64,000 bases of DNA from Caldilineaceae bacterium (GCA_022827195.1 JAJDTL010000020.1:62001-126000); one strand, 5' to 3'. Positions 41,591 through 51,459 are shown, counted from the stretch's first letter. The notes: generated by a model from the sequence alone, not told the origin. Made by a program: numbers and translations.

Positions 41591-42253
41591 TCAACCGCCC
41601 CGGCGGGCGCGCATCGCCGCCAGCGAAAAACTGTCCGATTCGTAGAATTCGAACTCCGCCGCCTCCTTCTGCCTGACATCCTCGGCCAGGCGCAGGACGT
41701 CGTCGATATCCTCCGGCGGGACCCGCACGCAGCCGTCGCCGTCGGCCAGCAGCAGGTCGCCCGAACGGATCCGCAGCCGCCCCACCGTCACCGGCGCGCC
41801 GAAGCGGTTCATGTTGAAGACACCGTGCCCCGGCACCGTGCCCCACGCCCAGACGGGCAGCCCGACCTGGCGGATGCCGGTCAGGTCGCGCACCGTGCCG
41901 TCGACGACAAAACCCTCGACGCCGAGCCGCTTATGCGCGCGCGCCATGCCGTCGCCGACGCAGGCGCCGCGCCCTGGGTTGGTGTCCGTATCCTTGTAGA
42001 CCGCGATCAGCGGCCCCTTCTGGCTGCCGACGTAGTCGTAGAAGTCGATCCACTCGAGCGCGGTCGAGTCCTCGTCGTTGGTCGTAACCTCCGCCGTCAC
42101 CGCAAAACCGGCGACCAGGCCCATGTCCGGCATGAGGCAGCGGATCGTGTGGTCGGTGTAGTCAAGGTTGGGCAGCCCCAGTTTCAGGGCGACGGCGTTG
42201 AAGACGGTAGCGGAGTCGTACTGCTTGAGTGCAGCGAGCTGCTCGGACAGCAT
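41591..42253 (-). CDS. RraA family protein (aldolase/regulator-like)
   Basis: 220 aa from ATG 42253 (M-L-S-E-Q-L), behind AGGAG. G-D-G-M-A-R-A-H-K-R-L-G, then G-F-V-V-D-G-T-V-R-D and L-P-V-W-A-W-G is the RraA pattern shared by RNase E regulators and by 4-hydroxy-4-methyl-2-oxoglutarate and related aldolases. Given the sugar-acid genes nearby, an aldolase or a regulator-like role in sugar-acid breakdown is more likely than RNase control. Confidence 0.85.
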   Translation of the reverse strand: MLSEQLAALKQYDSATVFNAVALKLGLPNLDYTDHTIRCLMPDMGLVAGFAVTAEVTTNDEDSTALEWIDFYDYVGSQKGPLIAVYKDTDTNPGRGACVGDGMARAHKRLGVEGFVVDGTVRDLTGIRQVGLPVWAWGTVPGHGVFNMNRFGAPVTVGRLRIRSGDLLLADGDGCVRVPPEDIDDVLRLAEDVRQKEAAEFEFYESDSFSLAAMRARRGG

Positions 42254-42435
42254 CTGGGTTCTCCTGCTGGTTCGGTGTATGGGCGGCTGGCGTTTGGATC
42301 TGTTGTACAAGGACTGGAAAGGGCGAACAGGCGCGGTCCGCCTCTGCCATGATATAGAGAAACGGGTCGGACGGCAATTCAGACCGTTGCCGATGGCGAG
42401 ACGGAAGATATTGCCGGAGGCTGGTCCGGGCGGTA

Positions 42436-42465
42436 TTGACGTTTTGTAAGAACAGTGGTTATACT
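42436..42465 (+). promoter_or_regulatory. Promoter of the MazEF pair
   Basis: TTGACG (42436-42441), 18-base spacer, TATACT (42460-42465), about 50 bases before the antitoxin ATG. The antitoxin follows a strong GGGAGGTGA ribosome site. Confidence 0.65.
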
Positions 42466-42512
42466 ATTGGTAAGGCAAAAATTCGTACCACAGCGGATTT
42501 GGGAGGTGACGG

Positions 42513-42767
42513 ATGACAGTGAAGACAGCAATTTCTTTGAATGATTCGCTTTTTGCGAAAGTGGAAGCCCTAACGCAGGAGTTGGACATTTCCCGAAGCC
42601 GACTCTTTGCAATCGCGGTTCAGGAGTATATCGAACGCCATGAAACGAGACGCATGATGGCAGCGCTCAACGAAGTCTACAAAGAAGGCCCCGATGAGGA
42701 AGACTTGGCGATCCAAAGAGGAATCCAAGAGTATCATCGAAAGTTGATGAAGGATGAACCGTGGTAG
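42513..42767 (+). CDS. RHH antitoxin (MazE-like)
   Basis: 84 aa. A short ribbon-helix-helix head (V-K-T-A-I-S-L-N-D-S-L-F, then S-R-S-R-L-F-A-I-A) with a charged tail that would wrap the toxin. It overlaps the toxin start by seven bases. It would neutralise MazF and repress the operon. Confidence 0.88.
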   Translation: MTVKTAISLNDSLFAKVEALTQELDISRSRLFAIAVQEYIERHETRRMMAALNEVYKEGPDEEDLAIQRGIQEYHRKLMKDEPW

Positions 42768-43141
42768 AAGGTGTGCGGGCAACTCGACAACACATCGAAC
42801 AAGGTGACATATTCTGGATCGAGCTGGATGCCCCATTCGGGTCGGAGCCTGGAGGGAGGCGTCCGTACGTCGTCGTACAGAATAATATATTTAACTTCAG
42901 CCGCATCAATACGGTCGTTGTCTGCGCGATTACTTCGAATCAGAAACAGGCGCTGGCTCCGGGCAATGTCGTGCTGAACAGAGGGGAGGCGAACTTGCCC
43001 AGACAAAGTGTCGTGAACATTTCGCAGGTGGTCACGCTGGATAAGCAAGTCCTCAGCGAGAAAGTCGGTACGCTTTCAACACGGAGAGTGCAGGAGATCT
43101 TTTCCGGCTTGCAGATGCTATTGGGGCCGCGCGAATATTGA
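42761..43141 (+). CDS. mazF: MazF/PemK-type mRNA interferase
   Basis: 126 aa from GTG 42761. I-E-Q-G-D-I-F-W-I-E-L, then G-R-R-P-Y-V-V-V-Q-N and N-I-S-Q-V-V-T-L-D-K are diagnostic for the MazF/PemK fold. It is a sequence-specific RNase whose activity is blocked by the upstream antitoxin. The pair lies between two metabolic operons and likely moved in as a unit. Confidence 0.92.
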   Translation: MVEGVRATRQHIEQGDIFWIELDAPFGSEPGGRRPYVVVQNNIFNFSRINTVVVCAITSNQKQALAPGNVVLNRGEANLPRQSVVNISQVVTLDKQVLSEKVGTLSTRRVQEIFSGLQMLLGPREY

Positions 43142-43174
43142 CACGTGTGGAGCGAAGCTTGAAACAGTGTTCGT

Positions 43175-44341
43175 CTATCTATTCACGACTTCAACCCGCG
43201 CGTCGGGCCACCCCAGCACCTCCTCGCGCAGGGCCACGCCCAGACCCGGCCGCTGCGGCAGCGACAGCATACCGTCGCTGATGGGGATACGCTCGGTCAC
43301 CACTTCGTTGTACCAGCCGTCGTAGTAGGCGCGCACAGTCTCCAGGATCATGGCGTTCGGAATGTGCAGCATCAGGTGCGCGGCCGCCCACAGCGCCACC
43401 GGCCCGGTCGCGTCATGGCATGTGACCGGCAGATAGTAGCTGTCGGCCAGCGCACAGATCTTGCGCGTCTCGCTGATGCCGCCGGTCCACGAACAGTCGG
43501 GGATGATGATGTCGGCCGCGTTCGCCTCGACGACGCGGCGAAAGCCAAAGCGCGTGAACAGCCGCTCGCTCACGCAAATGGGAATCCGGCTCGCCATCTT
43601 GAGCCGCGCATAGGACTCGACGTTGTCCGGCGGGATCATCTCCTCCAGCCACATGATGTCGTACGGCTCCAGCGCCTGCGCGATGGCAGTGGCCGCGGGC
43701 AGGTTCCAGCGGGCGTTGCCTTCGATCGCGATCGCGACGCTGCCGCCCACCGCCGCGCGAATCTCTTCCACGCAGGCGAGGCCGCGCTGCAGCCTGTCCG
43801 GATCGATGAAGTGACGCACTGGCCCCACCGCGCCCCCGTCCGCCTCTCCCGGCAGCGGCAGGTCGAAGGGCCAGATCTTCATCGCCCTGATCCCCTCGCC
43901 CAGCAGTTCAGCGGCCAGCTGACCGCCGCGGCCCTCCATCCAGGTCTCTGCGTCGCGGCAGGTGCCGTGGCTGAGACATGTGTTGTAGATCGGGATGCAG
44001 TCACGGTTGCGGCCGCCGAGCAGGTTGTAGACCGGCTGGCCCGTGTACTGGCCGAGGATGTCCCACAGCGCAATGTCGACCGCGCTGATGGCGCGCGTCT
44101 CCGCGCCGCCAAAGCCATAGGCATTCACCGCCGCGAACATGCCGTTCCACAGCCGCTCGATGTCGAACGGGCTCTGTCCCAGCAGGATGGGAGCGAGGTC
44201 GTCGTGGATGAGCGCGCTGACCGCACGCGGCGCGTAGGAGGTCTCGCCCAGCCCGGTCAGGCCCCCGTCGGTATGGACGCGCAGCCACAGCATGTGCGGG
44301 AGCCGCCCCAGCCGGACCGTCTCCAGGCGGGTGATCTTCAT
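43175..44341 (-). CDS. Mandelate racemase/muconate lactonizing-type enolase superfamily dehydratase
   Basis: 388 aa. N-terminal capping domain (I-T-R-L-E-T-V-R-L-G ... G-L-T-G-L-G-E-T). Metal ligands are seen in the barrel: A-I-E-G-N-A-R-W, M-W-L-E-E-M-I-P-P and C-V-S-E-R-L-F; an H-D-A-T-G-P block near residue 330 resembles the His of galactonate-dehydratase relatives. Probably a sugar-acid dehydratase. It starts 18 bases after the UroD-type gene, in the same operon. Confidence 0.85.
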   Translation of the reverse strand: MKITRLETVRLGRLPHMLWLRVHTDGGLTGLGETSYAPRAVSALIHDDLAPILLGQSPFDIERLWNGMFAAVNAYGFGGAETRAISAVDIALWDILGQYTGQPVYNLLGGRNRDCIPIYNTCLSHGTCRDAETWMEGRGGQLAAELLGEGIRAMKIWPFDLPLPGEADGGAVGPVRHFIDPDRLQRGLACVEEIRAAVGGSVAIAIEGNARWNLPAATAIAQALEPYDIMWLEEMIPPDNVESYARLKMASRIPICVSERLFTRFGFRRVVEANAADIIIPDCSWTGGISETRKICALADSYYLPVTCHDATGPVALWAAAHLMLHIPNAMILETVRAYYDGWYNEVVTERIPISDGMLSLPQRPGLGVALREEVLGWPDARVEVVNR

Positions 44342-44359
44342 CTTGGCGGGCAGCCGCTC

Positions 44360-45484
44360 TCAGTGCGGCGGCGTGATCGAGGCCAGTTCGCTGCGCATGA
44401 AGTCGATATAGCGCCGGTATCGCTGCGGCGAGGTCTTCCACGTGGTCGGCGTGCCGTGGCCGACGCCGAATCGTCTCTGCTTCCCGATCGCTTTCGCCTG
44501 GTGATGCGCGTCCTCCCGCCAGACCGCCTCGTCCCCCTGCTCGATCACGGTGATGGCGTGGGAGTTGGAGAAGATGCAGACCTCTTCACCGAGGGCATTG
44601 CGCACATTGACGATATCGTTCGAGTAGTTTTTCAGCCCGCACTCGACCTGGATGCAGTGGAAGTCGAGCTTGGCCAAGTGCGGCAACCTGGGCTCGATCC
44701 AGCCCATCAGCGCCATGCTGCTGATCAGGCCCTCGTCGTGTATGTACTGGAACGCCTTGATCTCGCCGGGCAGCGCGAACTCGACGTAGTGCTCATCGGA
44801 GATCATGTCGGCCGACGCGAACCACTGCATCAACTGGTAGCCGTGCACGCCCAGCATTCTGGCCAGCCGGCACTGCTGCCTGATCACCTCCTCGTGCCGC
44901 TCCATCAGCGCGAAGACGAGGTCCTTCTGGAAGAACATGGCGTCGAACAGCTTGTCGTAACTGAGCATGTAGAAGACGGTCGGGAAGGGCGCCATGTCTC
45001 CCATATGGAGGAAGACCGTGCCGTCGAAATGCTCGATCAGCGTCTTGGTGAAGTCGTACGCGCCGGTCGCCAGCAGCTCCTCGGCGGTTGGCGGCGGGTC
45101 GAGGCGCTCGACGTCGGCCGCGCTCTCGAAGAGCGGCTCCTCCGGCGGCAGGTCGGGCGGGAATTCGTGGTAGCGGGTCTTACTGCGCGAGCCGGTATCC
45201 ACCAGCACGGGAACGCCGTCCTCCTCGGTGACATACTGCTTGCCGCGCTGGCCGTAAGCCTTGCCGCTGCCGCAGGGGATGTAGTCCAGGCCGAGATCGT
45301 CGTGGAGCACATCGTAGAACTTGAGCCTCTGCTCATCGGTGCCGTGCGACAGATGGAGAAAGTTCAACCCCAGGATCTCCGGCCAGTGCGGCATCATCGA
45401 CCAGTTGGGGGAGACGTTCAACGCCGGGTACATATCCATCGGTTCGCCGTTGATGGCGGCCATATAACGTTCGAGCGATGTCAT
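44360..45484 (-). CDS. Uroporphyrinogen decarboxylase-like methyltransferase (MtaA/CmuA type)
   Basis: 374 aa from ATG 45484 (TTG 45493 is an alternative). The URO-D fold shows M-A-A-I-N-G-E-P-M-D-M-Y-P near the start, L-D-Y-I-P-C-G, and P-T-V-F-Y-M-L-S-Y-D-K in the middle. In the wider family such proteins move methyl groups between corrinoid proteins and cofactors rather than acting in heme synthesis. A corrinoid protein gene lies at 53597-54367. Its substrate is unknown. Confidence 0.82.
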   Translation of the reverse strand: MTSLERYMAAINGEPMDMYPALNVSPNWSMMPHWPEILGLNFLHLSHGTDEQRLKFYDVLHDDLGLDYIPCGSGKAYGQRGKQYVTEEDGVPVLVDTGSRSKTRYHEFPPDLPPEEPLFESAADVERLDPPPTAEELLATGAYDFTKTLIEHFDGTVFLHMGDMAPFPTVFYMLSYDKLFDAMFFQKDLVFALMERHEEVIRQQCRLARMLGVHGYQLMQWFASADMISDEHYVEFALPGEIKAFQYIHDEGLISSMALMGWIEPRLPHLAKLDFHCIQVECGLKNYSNDIVNVRNALGEEVCIFSNSHAITVIEQGDEAVWREDAHHQAKAIGKQRRFGVGHGTPTTWKTSPQRYRRYIDFMRSELASITPPH

Positions 45485-45512
45485 CTCTTGCAAGGCGCTG
45501 CTCCTTTTGACG

Positions 45513-45568
45513 GCAGTGGTCAGTGGTTAGTGGCCAGTGGATAGTGGTCGGTTGCCAGTTGCCAGTGG
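45513..45568. repeat. GTCAGTGGC-type low-complexity repeat
   Basis: Repeats of GGTCAGTGGTTAGTGGCC and AGTTGCCAGT between the GH78 gene and the UroD-type gene; same words as at 39688-39757. Confidence 0.55.
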
Positions 45569-48292
45569 TCAGCTGCTGACCGCTGGCACATTCCCGGTCA
45601 GCTGGAACTGGTAGCTGCCGGAGCCAAGTTCGAAGTCGATAAAGCCGGCGCGGGCGCAGGCCGAGTCGATGCCTGCGGGTCCGGGGCGGAATGTGTCGTG
45701 CTGCCAGACGTTCTCTCCACCTTCGCTGACGGCGATGTTTTCCAGGCCCAGGGTGGGCACGCTGACACGGGCGCGCGCGTTGACCGGGATGGTGACATCG
45801 AGCGAGAAGGAGCTTTCGCCGCGCCGCCAGTGGGAGGAGATATCGCCGCGTACGGTCCTCAGGGTGGCGCCGGCGTGTTCCAGGTCGCCGAGCGGGTGGG
45901 GTTCGATATGGAACTGGCGGAATCCGGGGGTAAAGGTTGCCGGGCCGTGGTAGTCGGGGCCCTTGATGCCGGCGAGGTCGTTATAGAAGAACTCGTCGAT
46001 CGATGCCCACATGATCATGCTTTCGGCCGCGCCGACGGTGCTTTCGTGGCTCCAGGACTCCCAGATGGTGGTCGCGCCCTGCTCGACCATGTAGCCCCAA
46101 CCGGGATAGCTGGGGGTGGCGACGAGGTCGTGGAGCACCTCCCCCTGTCCGTACTGGGTGAGCGTGTCGATCAGGCAGGTGACGCCGGTGTTGCCGGTGT
46201 GGTGATGGCCGCCCCACACCTCGACAATGTCGCGGACGACGTTGCGGACGACGCCGTCCAGGCTGGCCTGCGGCACGATGCCGAGGGCCAGCGGGAAGAG
46301 GTTGGCGGTCTGCGAGCCGGTCGCGTACTGATGTGTTGCAGAATCAAGCCACTCATTGTTGAGCGAGTCCGCGATCTGCGCGGCCAGCTTGCCGTAGCTG
46401 GCGGCGTCGTCGGTCTTGCCGAGGCGTTTCGCGGCCTGGGCGACGATGGCCGCGCCGCGGTAGTAGTAGCCGGTCCACAGAAGGGGAGGCGGTGTCTCGG
46501 AGGAGACGAACTCCTCCTGGCCCGGTGCCGCGCCGGGCAGCATGTGGTCGCCGAAATGTCCTTCGCTTACGAGATGGTTCTCGGCCACCGAGGTGAGATA
46601 GTCGACCCACAACCTTATGCCTGCGTAGTGCTCCTTGAGTAGGCGGACATCGTCGAAATACTGGTAAAGATACCAGACGAGGATCGGGTAGTTTCCGCCC
46701 CAGGCCGGGTCGGGGTCCTCCCGCTGCACGTAGTTGGGGCAGATGTCGGGCACTCTGCCGTCGGCGTACTGGGCGTCCTTGATGTCGTCCAGCCACTTGC
46801 ACCAGAAGCGCGGCATGTGCTTGCGCGGGTAGAGGGACGAGGCGACGGTGGCCGGGTCGGTCCAGGCCCAATGTTCGCGGTGCAGGCAGTCGAGCGGGAT
46901 GCCGAACAGCCCGTTCGTCACCGTCCAGTGCACCAGTTCGTGAATGCGGTTGAAGGTGGGATTGGAGCACTCGAAGCCGCCCGATAGGTCGACGTCGGAG
47001 AAGACGACCCGTCCCTCGCACGCCTCGATGCTGACCGGCGCACTGCTCTCGACCTGGACGTAACGCACCGGATGGTAGGTGAACCTGGGCTCGTAGCTTT
47101 CGCCGTCCGGGTCGCCTTTGAGGATGTAGATGTCGATCTCATCGCCCTCTTCATGGGCGCTCAGCCGCGAGCGGTGGCGGTAGCTGAACTCGCCCGACAT
47201 CTGGTCGACGAGGCCGCTCTCCGGCAGAAGCTGGCAGGCATATCTGACCGAAACCGTCGCGCCGGGCTCCCCCTTCAGCCGCAGCCTGGCCCAGCCGCCG
47301 AACAGCTGCCCCAGGTCGTAGACGTGGACGCCGTCGCGGGGCTGGGTTACGCCTACCGGCTGCAGCGTCTTCTGGATGCGGATGGGCGGCATTACCTGGG
47401 CTACCATTTTGCCGCCGGGCGCGTCCTTTTGTACGGCCCCGTCCCAGTTCGTGTCGTCAAAGCCGGGCGATGCCCAGCCGGGCTGCTCGCGGCGGGCGTC
47501 GTAGGTCTCGCCGCCGTAGAGGTCGTTGCGGGTGATGGGGCCGGCGCTCGCCTTCCATCCGTCGCCCGAAGTTATGGCGATCGTGCTGCCGTCGGAGAGC
47601 TCGACGTTCAGTTGCATGCGCAGGCGCGGCGAGTCGCCGTAGGCATGCTTCCAGCCGGGTTCGCAGTACCAGCCGTTGCCGAGCATGACGCCGACGGCAT
47701 TGGCGCCCTGCTCGAGCTGCGCGGTCACGTCGTAGGTCACGTAGAGGACGCGTTGCGTGTAGTCACTGGTCGCCGGGTCGAGCACGTGGTCGCCGACGCG
47801 CCGGCCGTTGAGATAGAGCTCGTACCAGCCCAGGCCGGAGATGTGGAGACGGGCGTGTCTGACCGGCTGATCGAGTTCAAACGTTCTGCGCAGGAGGGGG
47901 GAAGCGATATCGGCATGCGCGCCGATCCACTGCCCGGCCCAGTCGCTCTCGTCGAGCAGCCCCATCGTGAAGGCGGCCGGCTGGCTGTAGTCGCTCGGCC
48001 GCCCATCCTGGTCCCAGACCCGCACCTGCCACCAGCAGTTTTCGTCGCTGGAGAGGTCGGCGCCGCGGTAGGGCACGTTCACGGAGCTATCGGACTCGAC
48101 TTTGCCGCTGTCCCACTTGTCGCCGCGACCGGTGAAGAGGATTTCGCGGCTGCCGGCGACGAGGATCTGATAGGCTGATTGGGATTGGTTGCGACGGTCG
48201 GATTCGAGCAGCCAGCCGAAGCGGGGCTGAGGCGCGTCGATATTGATCGGATTGGACGCGTACTCACAGGTCAGGTTGCGCGGAGGTTGCAT
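45569..48292 (-). CDS. Alpha-L-rhamnosidase, glycoside hydrolase family 78
   Basis: 907 aa. N-terminus L-T-C-E-Y-A-S-N-P-I-N-I-D, then P-R-F-G-W is the common GH78 opening, followed by beta-rich modules (L-H-I-S-G-L-G-W-Y-E-L-Y-L-N-G). The catalytic (alpha/alpha)6 domain holds I-P-L-D-C-L-H-R-E-H-W-A-W-T-D and W-E-S-W-S-H-E-S-T. No signal peptide, so it may act in the cytoplasm on imported oligosaccharides. A truncated duplicate of its start lies at 51755-51994. Confidence 0.93.
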   Translation of the reverse strand: MQPPRNLTCEYASNPINIDAPQPRFGWLLESDRRNQSQSAYQILVAGSREILFTGRGDKWDSGKVESDSSVNVPYRGADLSSDENCWWQVRVWDQDGRPSDYSQPAAFTMGLLDESDWAGQWIGAHADIASPLLRRTFELDQPVRHARLHISGLGWYELYLNGRRVGDHVLDPATSDYTQRVLYVTYDVTAQLEQGANAVGVMLGNGWYCEPGWKHAYGDSPRLRMQLNVELSDGSTIAITSGDGWKASAGPITRNDLYGGETYDARREQPGWASPGFDDTNWDGAVQKDAPGGKMVAQVMPPIRIQKTLQPVGVTQPRDGVHVYDLGQLFGGWARLRLKGEPGATVSVRYACQLLPESGLVDQMSGEFSYRHRSRLSAHEEGDEIDIYILKGDPDGESYEPRFTYHPVRYVQVESSAPVSIEACEGRVVFSDVDLSGGFECSNPTFNRIHELVHWTVTNGLFGIPLDCLHREHWAWTDPATVASSLYPRKHMPRFWCKWLDDIKDAQYADGRVPDICPNYVQREDPDPAWGGNYPILVWYLYQYFDDVRLLKEHYAGIRLWVDYLTSVAENHLVSEGHFGDHMLPGAAPGQEEFVSSETPPPLLWTGYYYRGAAIVAQAAKRLGKTDDAASYGKLAAQIADSLNNEWLDSATHQYATGSQTANLFPLALGIVPQASLDGVVRNVVRDIVEVWGGHHHTGNTGVTCLIDTLTQYGQGEVLHDLVATPSYPGWGYMVEQGATTIWESWSHESTVGAAESMIMWASIDEFFYNDLAGIKGPDYHGPATFTPGFRQFHIEPHPLGDLEHAGATLRTVRGDISSHWRRGESSFSLDVTIPVNARARVSVPTLGLENIAVSEGGENVWQHDTFRPGPAGIDSACARAGFIDFELGSGSYQFQLTGNVPAVSS

Positions 48293-48333
48293 TTTTGGGA
48301 GCCCCTAAAGTGGGTTTCAGTCTATGCCTCATT

Positions 48334-51300
48334 TTAACAACAGTTGCCGTCGTGCATCGACTGCTGGTCATCGGCCTCCGCTAATTTCAGGCTCGCCAGG
48401 GTTGTCTCTGGCTCCCAGACATCAATCTGTACCGTCGGGACCTGTGTTTCCAAATTGTAGACGACGAAGCGCAGTTCATAGTTGCCTGGGGGTAGACCAG
48501 GGTGTAGTTGAAGTGCGTGCAGTGTTTCGACGGGTTTGTTGTCGGGCCATTGGCTGGTAGGCGAGTGAGTTGTCGGTGTGCGGAGGACATCTTCGGCCTT
48601 ATGGACCAGTTCGTTTTTTGAATTGTAGAGGCGGAGTGAAATGGCGTAGTCGACATCGAGGTCGAGATCGGTCTGCCACTGGAGGACGGCCCAGAGGGAG
48701 CGCTGCTGACCGAGGTTGAGCATCGATTGGGAGGACAGCTGCTCAGGGCCGTGGCCGAGGGCGACTGCGTTGAGAGTGATGCTGCCATCGAAGTTGACCT
48801 TAAAGGGCTCGAGCTGTTCAAAGAATCTCCACGAGGGTTCGGAGGAGAAGTCGGCGAAGTTGTGGACCTGAAAGTCGGCGTATATGTCGCTGTTCATGTA
48901 CCGTCCATATTTGCCGAGTAGGAAGGCCAGCGGCCTGACATCGTGCTCAACCCAGTGATTCGGGTGGTTCCAGTCGACGAGCATCGCCGTGGAGAGTCCA
49001 GTCTTGAAAGAGAAGATATAACCGAGTTCTTGCGCCAGATCGGGGCGGTCTATACGGATTGCAATGGCTGACGCTTCGTTCTGATAGAGGTATTGGATGC
49101 TGAAGTCGTCTCGCAAGATGGGGATCAGGTAAATTGAGCCGTTCTCTGTCGGCCGTTCGTTCAGAATACGGTTCAGGGTTGTCAGCACCTCTGACTGGCA
49201 CGAATCGCAAGTGACCAGCATAGCGTGGTCGAGCATGATGTGTCCCCATTTACCTGACTCCTGGTCGAAGAGTTCCAACTGCAGCGGTCTGCCGGCGACA
49301 TAGCCTAGTGGATGAACGGTCATTTTGAAGTGATTGGAGTTTCTGCCGTGCCAGACTGCGACCTCGTCACCATCGGCAAGGAGCCGCAACCCCACTCCTT
49401 CTTTTTCGCCGCCGGCGATGAGGAAGGCGAGATATTGGTCAGCCGCGGCAGTGAAGGTGGGCGAGCGCGCTCTGCCGGTCGCCTGATTTCCGAGTGTGGG
49501 GTGGTAGCTGGTCAGGTAATTGGAATCAGCGCGTGCCCAGATCAGCCTTTGATCCTGGCTGCTCTCGTGATGGGCATAGTTGCTGAAGGAATCGCTGGAC
49601 AATCGCCATCCGTCAAGTCCGTTTCCGAAGTGTGCAAGAATCTGTTCGCCTATGTAGATGTGACCGTCGAAAAGAAAGTAGTTGCTGCCAGGCACGCTAG
49701 TCGAGAAAGTATTTCTGGCTACGAGATCGTGGTCGGCAAAGCTCTCAACGGCCCACTGCGCGGAGACGGCATCGAAGGGCATCCACAGGCTGGGTGCGAA
49801 CTTGACGGCGTAATCCGCGCGTTCGAGAGCCTGTCCTGCGCTCGTAGCTGCGTGAAACACCTCAAGATTGACGCCCCGCTGCCTGAGGTATCCGGGTGGC
49901 GGACGGCGGTCGTGTGCCATTATGCGTTCGGAATTGGGGTGCGTGACTGGCGTGCGCGCCACCGTCGCGTCGGTCAGACCGTTGGTGTCGACAACTCTCA
50001 GGTCCGGCAAGAAATAGAAAATGCCTAGCCCACCGTTTGCAGTTAAGACGTCATCGGGGAGGAAACCGCGCTCCATCTGTTCGTATGGCTTCCAATCCCC
50101 TATGCGCCAGAGAGCAATACGTCTGTGCATGGCGGCACGAGTGCCGACCCCCTGAATTGCAGACTGTCGGCGCAGGTCGTTGGAGATGGCGACGAGCACC
50201 GGCATGCCTGGTGCGGCCAGCAGCCAGCCTGCGTTCTTGTGATTGAGTACGGCATTAATTCTTGGGTCATGTCCGAGAATGCCGTTTCCCTCGGCCAGAA
50301 GGAGGTTCTGAATCGCGCTGGAGTAGAAGAGCACGAGCAAAAAAAGGAGAATGGCAAAGGGCCGCCTATAGGTCAGTCTCAGCGGGCCGTGCCAAATTCC
50401 ATGCAGCCTTTTTGCGGCGCTGGCGCCGAGGAGAGCGAGACCTTCGGCGGCGGGCAGGGCGAGCAAAGGCCAGTAGAAGTCGAGGGGGCGATACTCGAAG
50501 TGGTCGCCGCCGATTGGCATGAGATAGGCCATGTGTGCGGCGATACAGAGGAGGGGGAGCGCATATATGCCATCGCGATGCATGCGCCGGCGGGCCCGCA
50601 TAGCCAGGAAAGCCAGTGGCAGCAGGATGTAGAGCCCTGTTTCGATTGCGGCGGCGCTGAGGTAGCGGAAGCCGGACTCGTACCATGGGCGCACGTGTTT
50701 GGCATAGTAGGTGATTGGGAGCCATTCGCCGTAGTAGGCGTAGCGGAAGAGGAAGTGTGCTGCGACGAGGATGAGAAAAGGCGTGACGAGAAAGGACAAC
50801 TGACGTACCAGTCGAGTGCTGACCTTGCCATCTTTAAGGAAGCTATGGAAGGCGAACCAGGCGAAGCAGCAGGCGGCGAGCAAGGTGCCTTCGGGTCGCG
50901 TCAATTCGGCGGCGGCGAGGAAGAGTGAGGAGGAGAGCAGGCCGCGGGCGCTGTTGGCGTAGAGGCTGAGGCAGACGACGGCGGCGACGATGAAGAAGGT
51001 GAACTGGCGGGTTTCGAGACCGCCGCCGGAGGTCCATACGGCGAAGGTGGCGCTGGAGCAGAGGAGGCCGAGGGCCATCCAGGCGACGAGCCTGCGGGAA
51101 TCGAGGGCGGGGAGATGAGCGATCCACCAGAGTAGTGCGGCGATGGTGGCGGCGGTGTAGGCGACAGAGAGCCAGTTGGCAGCGTGTTCGGGTCGGATGC
51201 CGAAAAGGCCCCAGAGTGCGGCGAGTTCGAGGATCCAGAGGAAGTTGGTATAGCCTTCGACTCGTTCGCCGGGATTGAAGACGAGGCCGTGTCCTTCGAG

Positions 51301-51459
51301 CAGATTTTGGGTGTAGCGGAAGCTGATGAAGGCGTCGTCGGTTAGGAACCAGGCGATGCTGGTAAGCCAGGCGAGTAGAGCGAGCCAGGGGAGATAGGAG
51401 AGGAGGGACAGGGGACGAATACTGGAGAAGTTCAGCAGTTTCTTCAGTGAGTTCGACAT
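48334..51459 (-). CDS. Large membrane glycosyltransferase-like protein (GT-C type)
   Basis: 1041 aa; ATG 51459, with no clear ribosome site, and TTG 51474 as alternative. The N-terminal half is a multi-pass membrane domain starting with L-L-S-Y-L-P-W-L-A-L-L-A-W-L, followed by D-D-A-F-I-S-F-R-Y and G-L-V-F-N-P-G-E-R-V-E-G-Y-T-N-F, the acidic catalytic loop of GT-C enzymes such as arabinofuranosyl- or ArnT-type transferases. About 500 C-terminal residues are a soluble, probably extracytoplasmic part without known motifs. It would transfer sugars from a lipid donor. The reading is solid; the specific substrate is unknown. Confidence 0.8.
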   Translation of the reverse strand: MSNSLKKLLNFSSIRPLSLLSYLPWLALLAWLTSIAWFLTDDAFISFRYTQNLLEGHGLVFNPGERVEGYTNFLWILELAALWGLFGIRPEHAANWLSVAYTAATIAALLWWIAHLPALDSRRLVAWMALGLLCSSATFAVWTSGGGLETRQFTFFIVAAVVCLSLYANSARGLLSSSLFLAAAELTRPEGTLLAACCFAWFAFHSFLKDGKVSTRLVRQLSFLVTPFLILVAAHFLFRYAYYGEWLPITYYAKHVRPWYESGFRYLSAAAIETGLYILLPLAFLAMRARRRMHRDGIYALPLLCIAAHMAYLMPIGGDHFEYRPLDFYWPLLALPAAEGLALLGASAAKRLHGIWHGPLRLTYRRPFAILLFLLVLFYSSAIQNLLLAEGNGILGHDPRINAVLNHKNAGWLLAAPGMPVLVAISNDLRRQSAIQGVGTRAAMHRRIALWRIGDWKPYEQMERGFLPDDVLTANGGLGIFYFLPDLRVVDTNGLTDATVARTPVTHPNSERIMAHDRRPPPGYLRQRGVNLEVFHAATSAGQALERADYAVKFAPSLWMPFDAVSAQWAVESFADHDLVARNTFSTSVPGSNYFLFDGHIYIGEQILAHFGNGLDGWRLSSDSFSNYAHHESSQDQRLIWARADSNYLTSYHPTLGNQATGRARSPTFTAAADQYLAFLIAGGEKEGVGLRLLADGDEVAVWHGRNSNHFKMTVHPLGYVAGRPLQLELFDQESGKWGHIMLDHAMLVTCDSCQSEVLTTLNRILNERPTENGSIYLIPILRDDFSIQYLYQNEASAIAIRIDRPDLAQELGYIFSFKTGLSTAMLVDWNHPNHWVEHDVRPLAFLLGKYGRYMNSDIYADFQVHNFADFSSEPSWRFFEQLEPFKVNFDGSITLNAVALGHGPEQLSSQSMLNLGQQRSLWAVLQWQTDLDLDVDYAISLRLYNSKNELVHKAEDVLRTPTTHSPTSQWPDNKPVETLHALQLHPGLPPGNYELRFVVYNLETQVPTVQIDVWEPETTLASLKLAEADDQQSMHDGNCC

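Noticed and set aside
38040-41645. A very long plus-strand open frame (about 1200 codons) opposite the DUF1800 and GH105 genes
   Set aside because: It is antisense to two well-supported genes, has no family motifs and reflects the GC-rich codon bias of the other strand.
43364-45544. A long plus-strand frame opposite the dehydratase and UroD-type genes
   Set aside because: It is a mirror frame of recognised minus-strand genes, with no motifs of its own.
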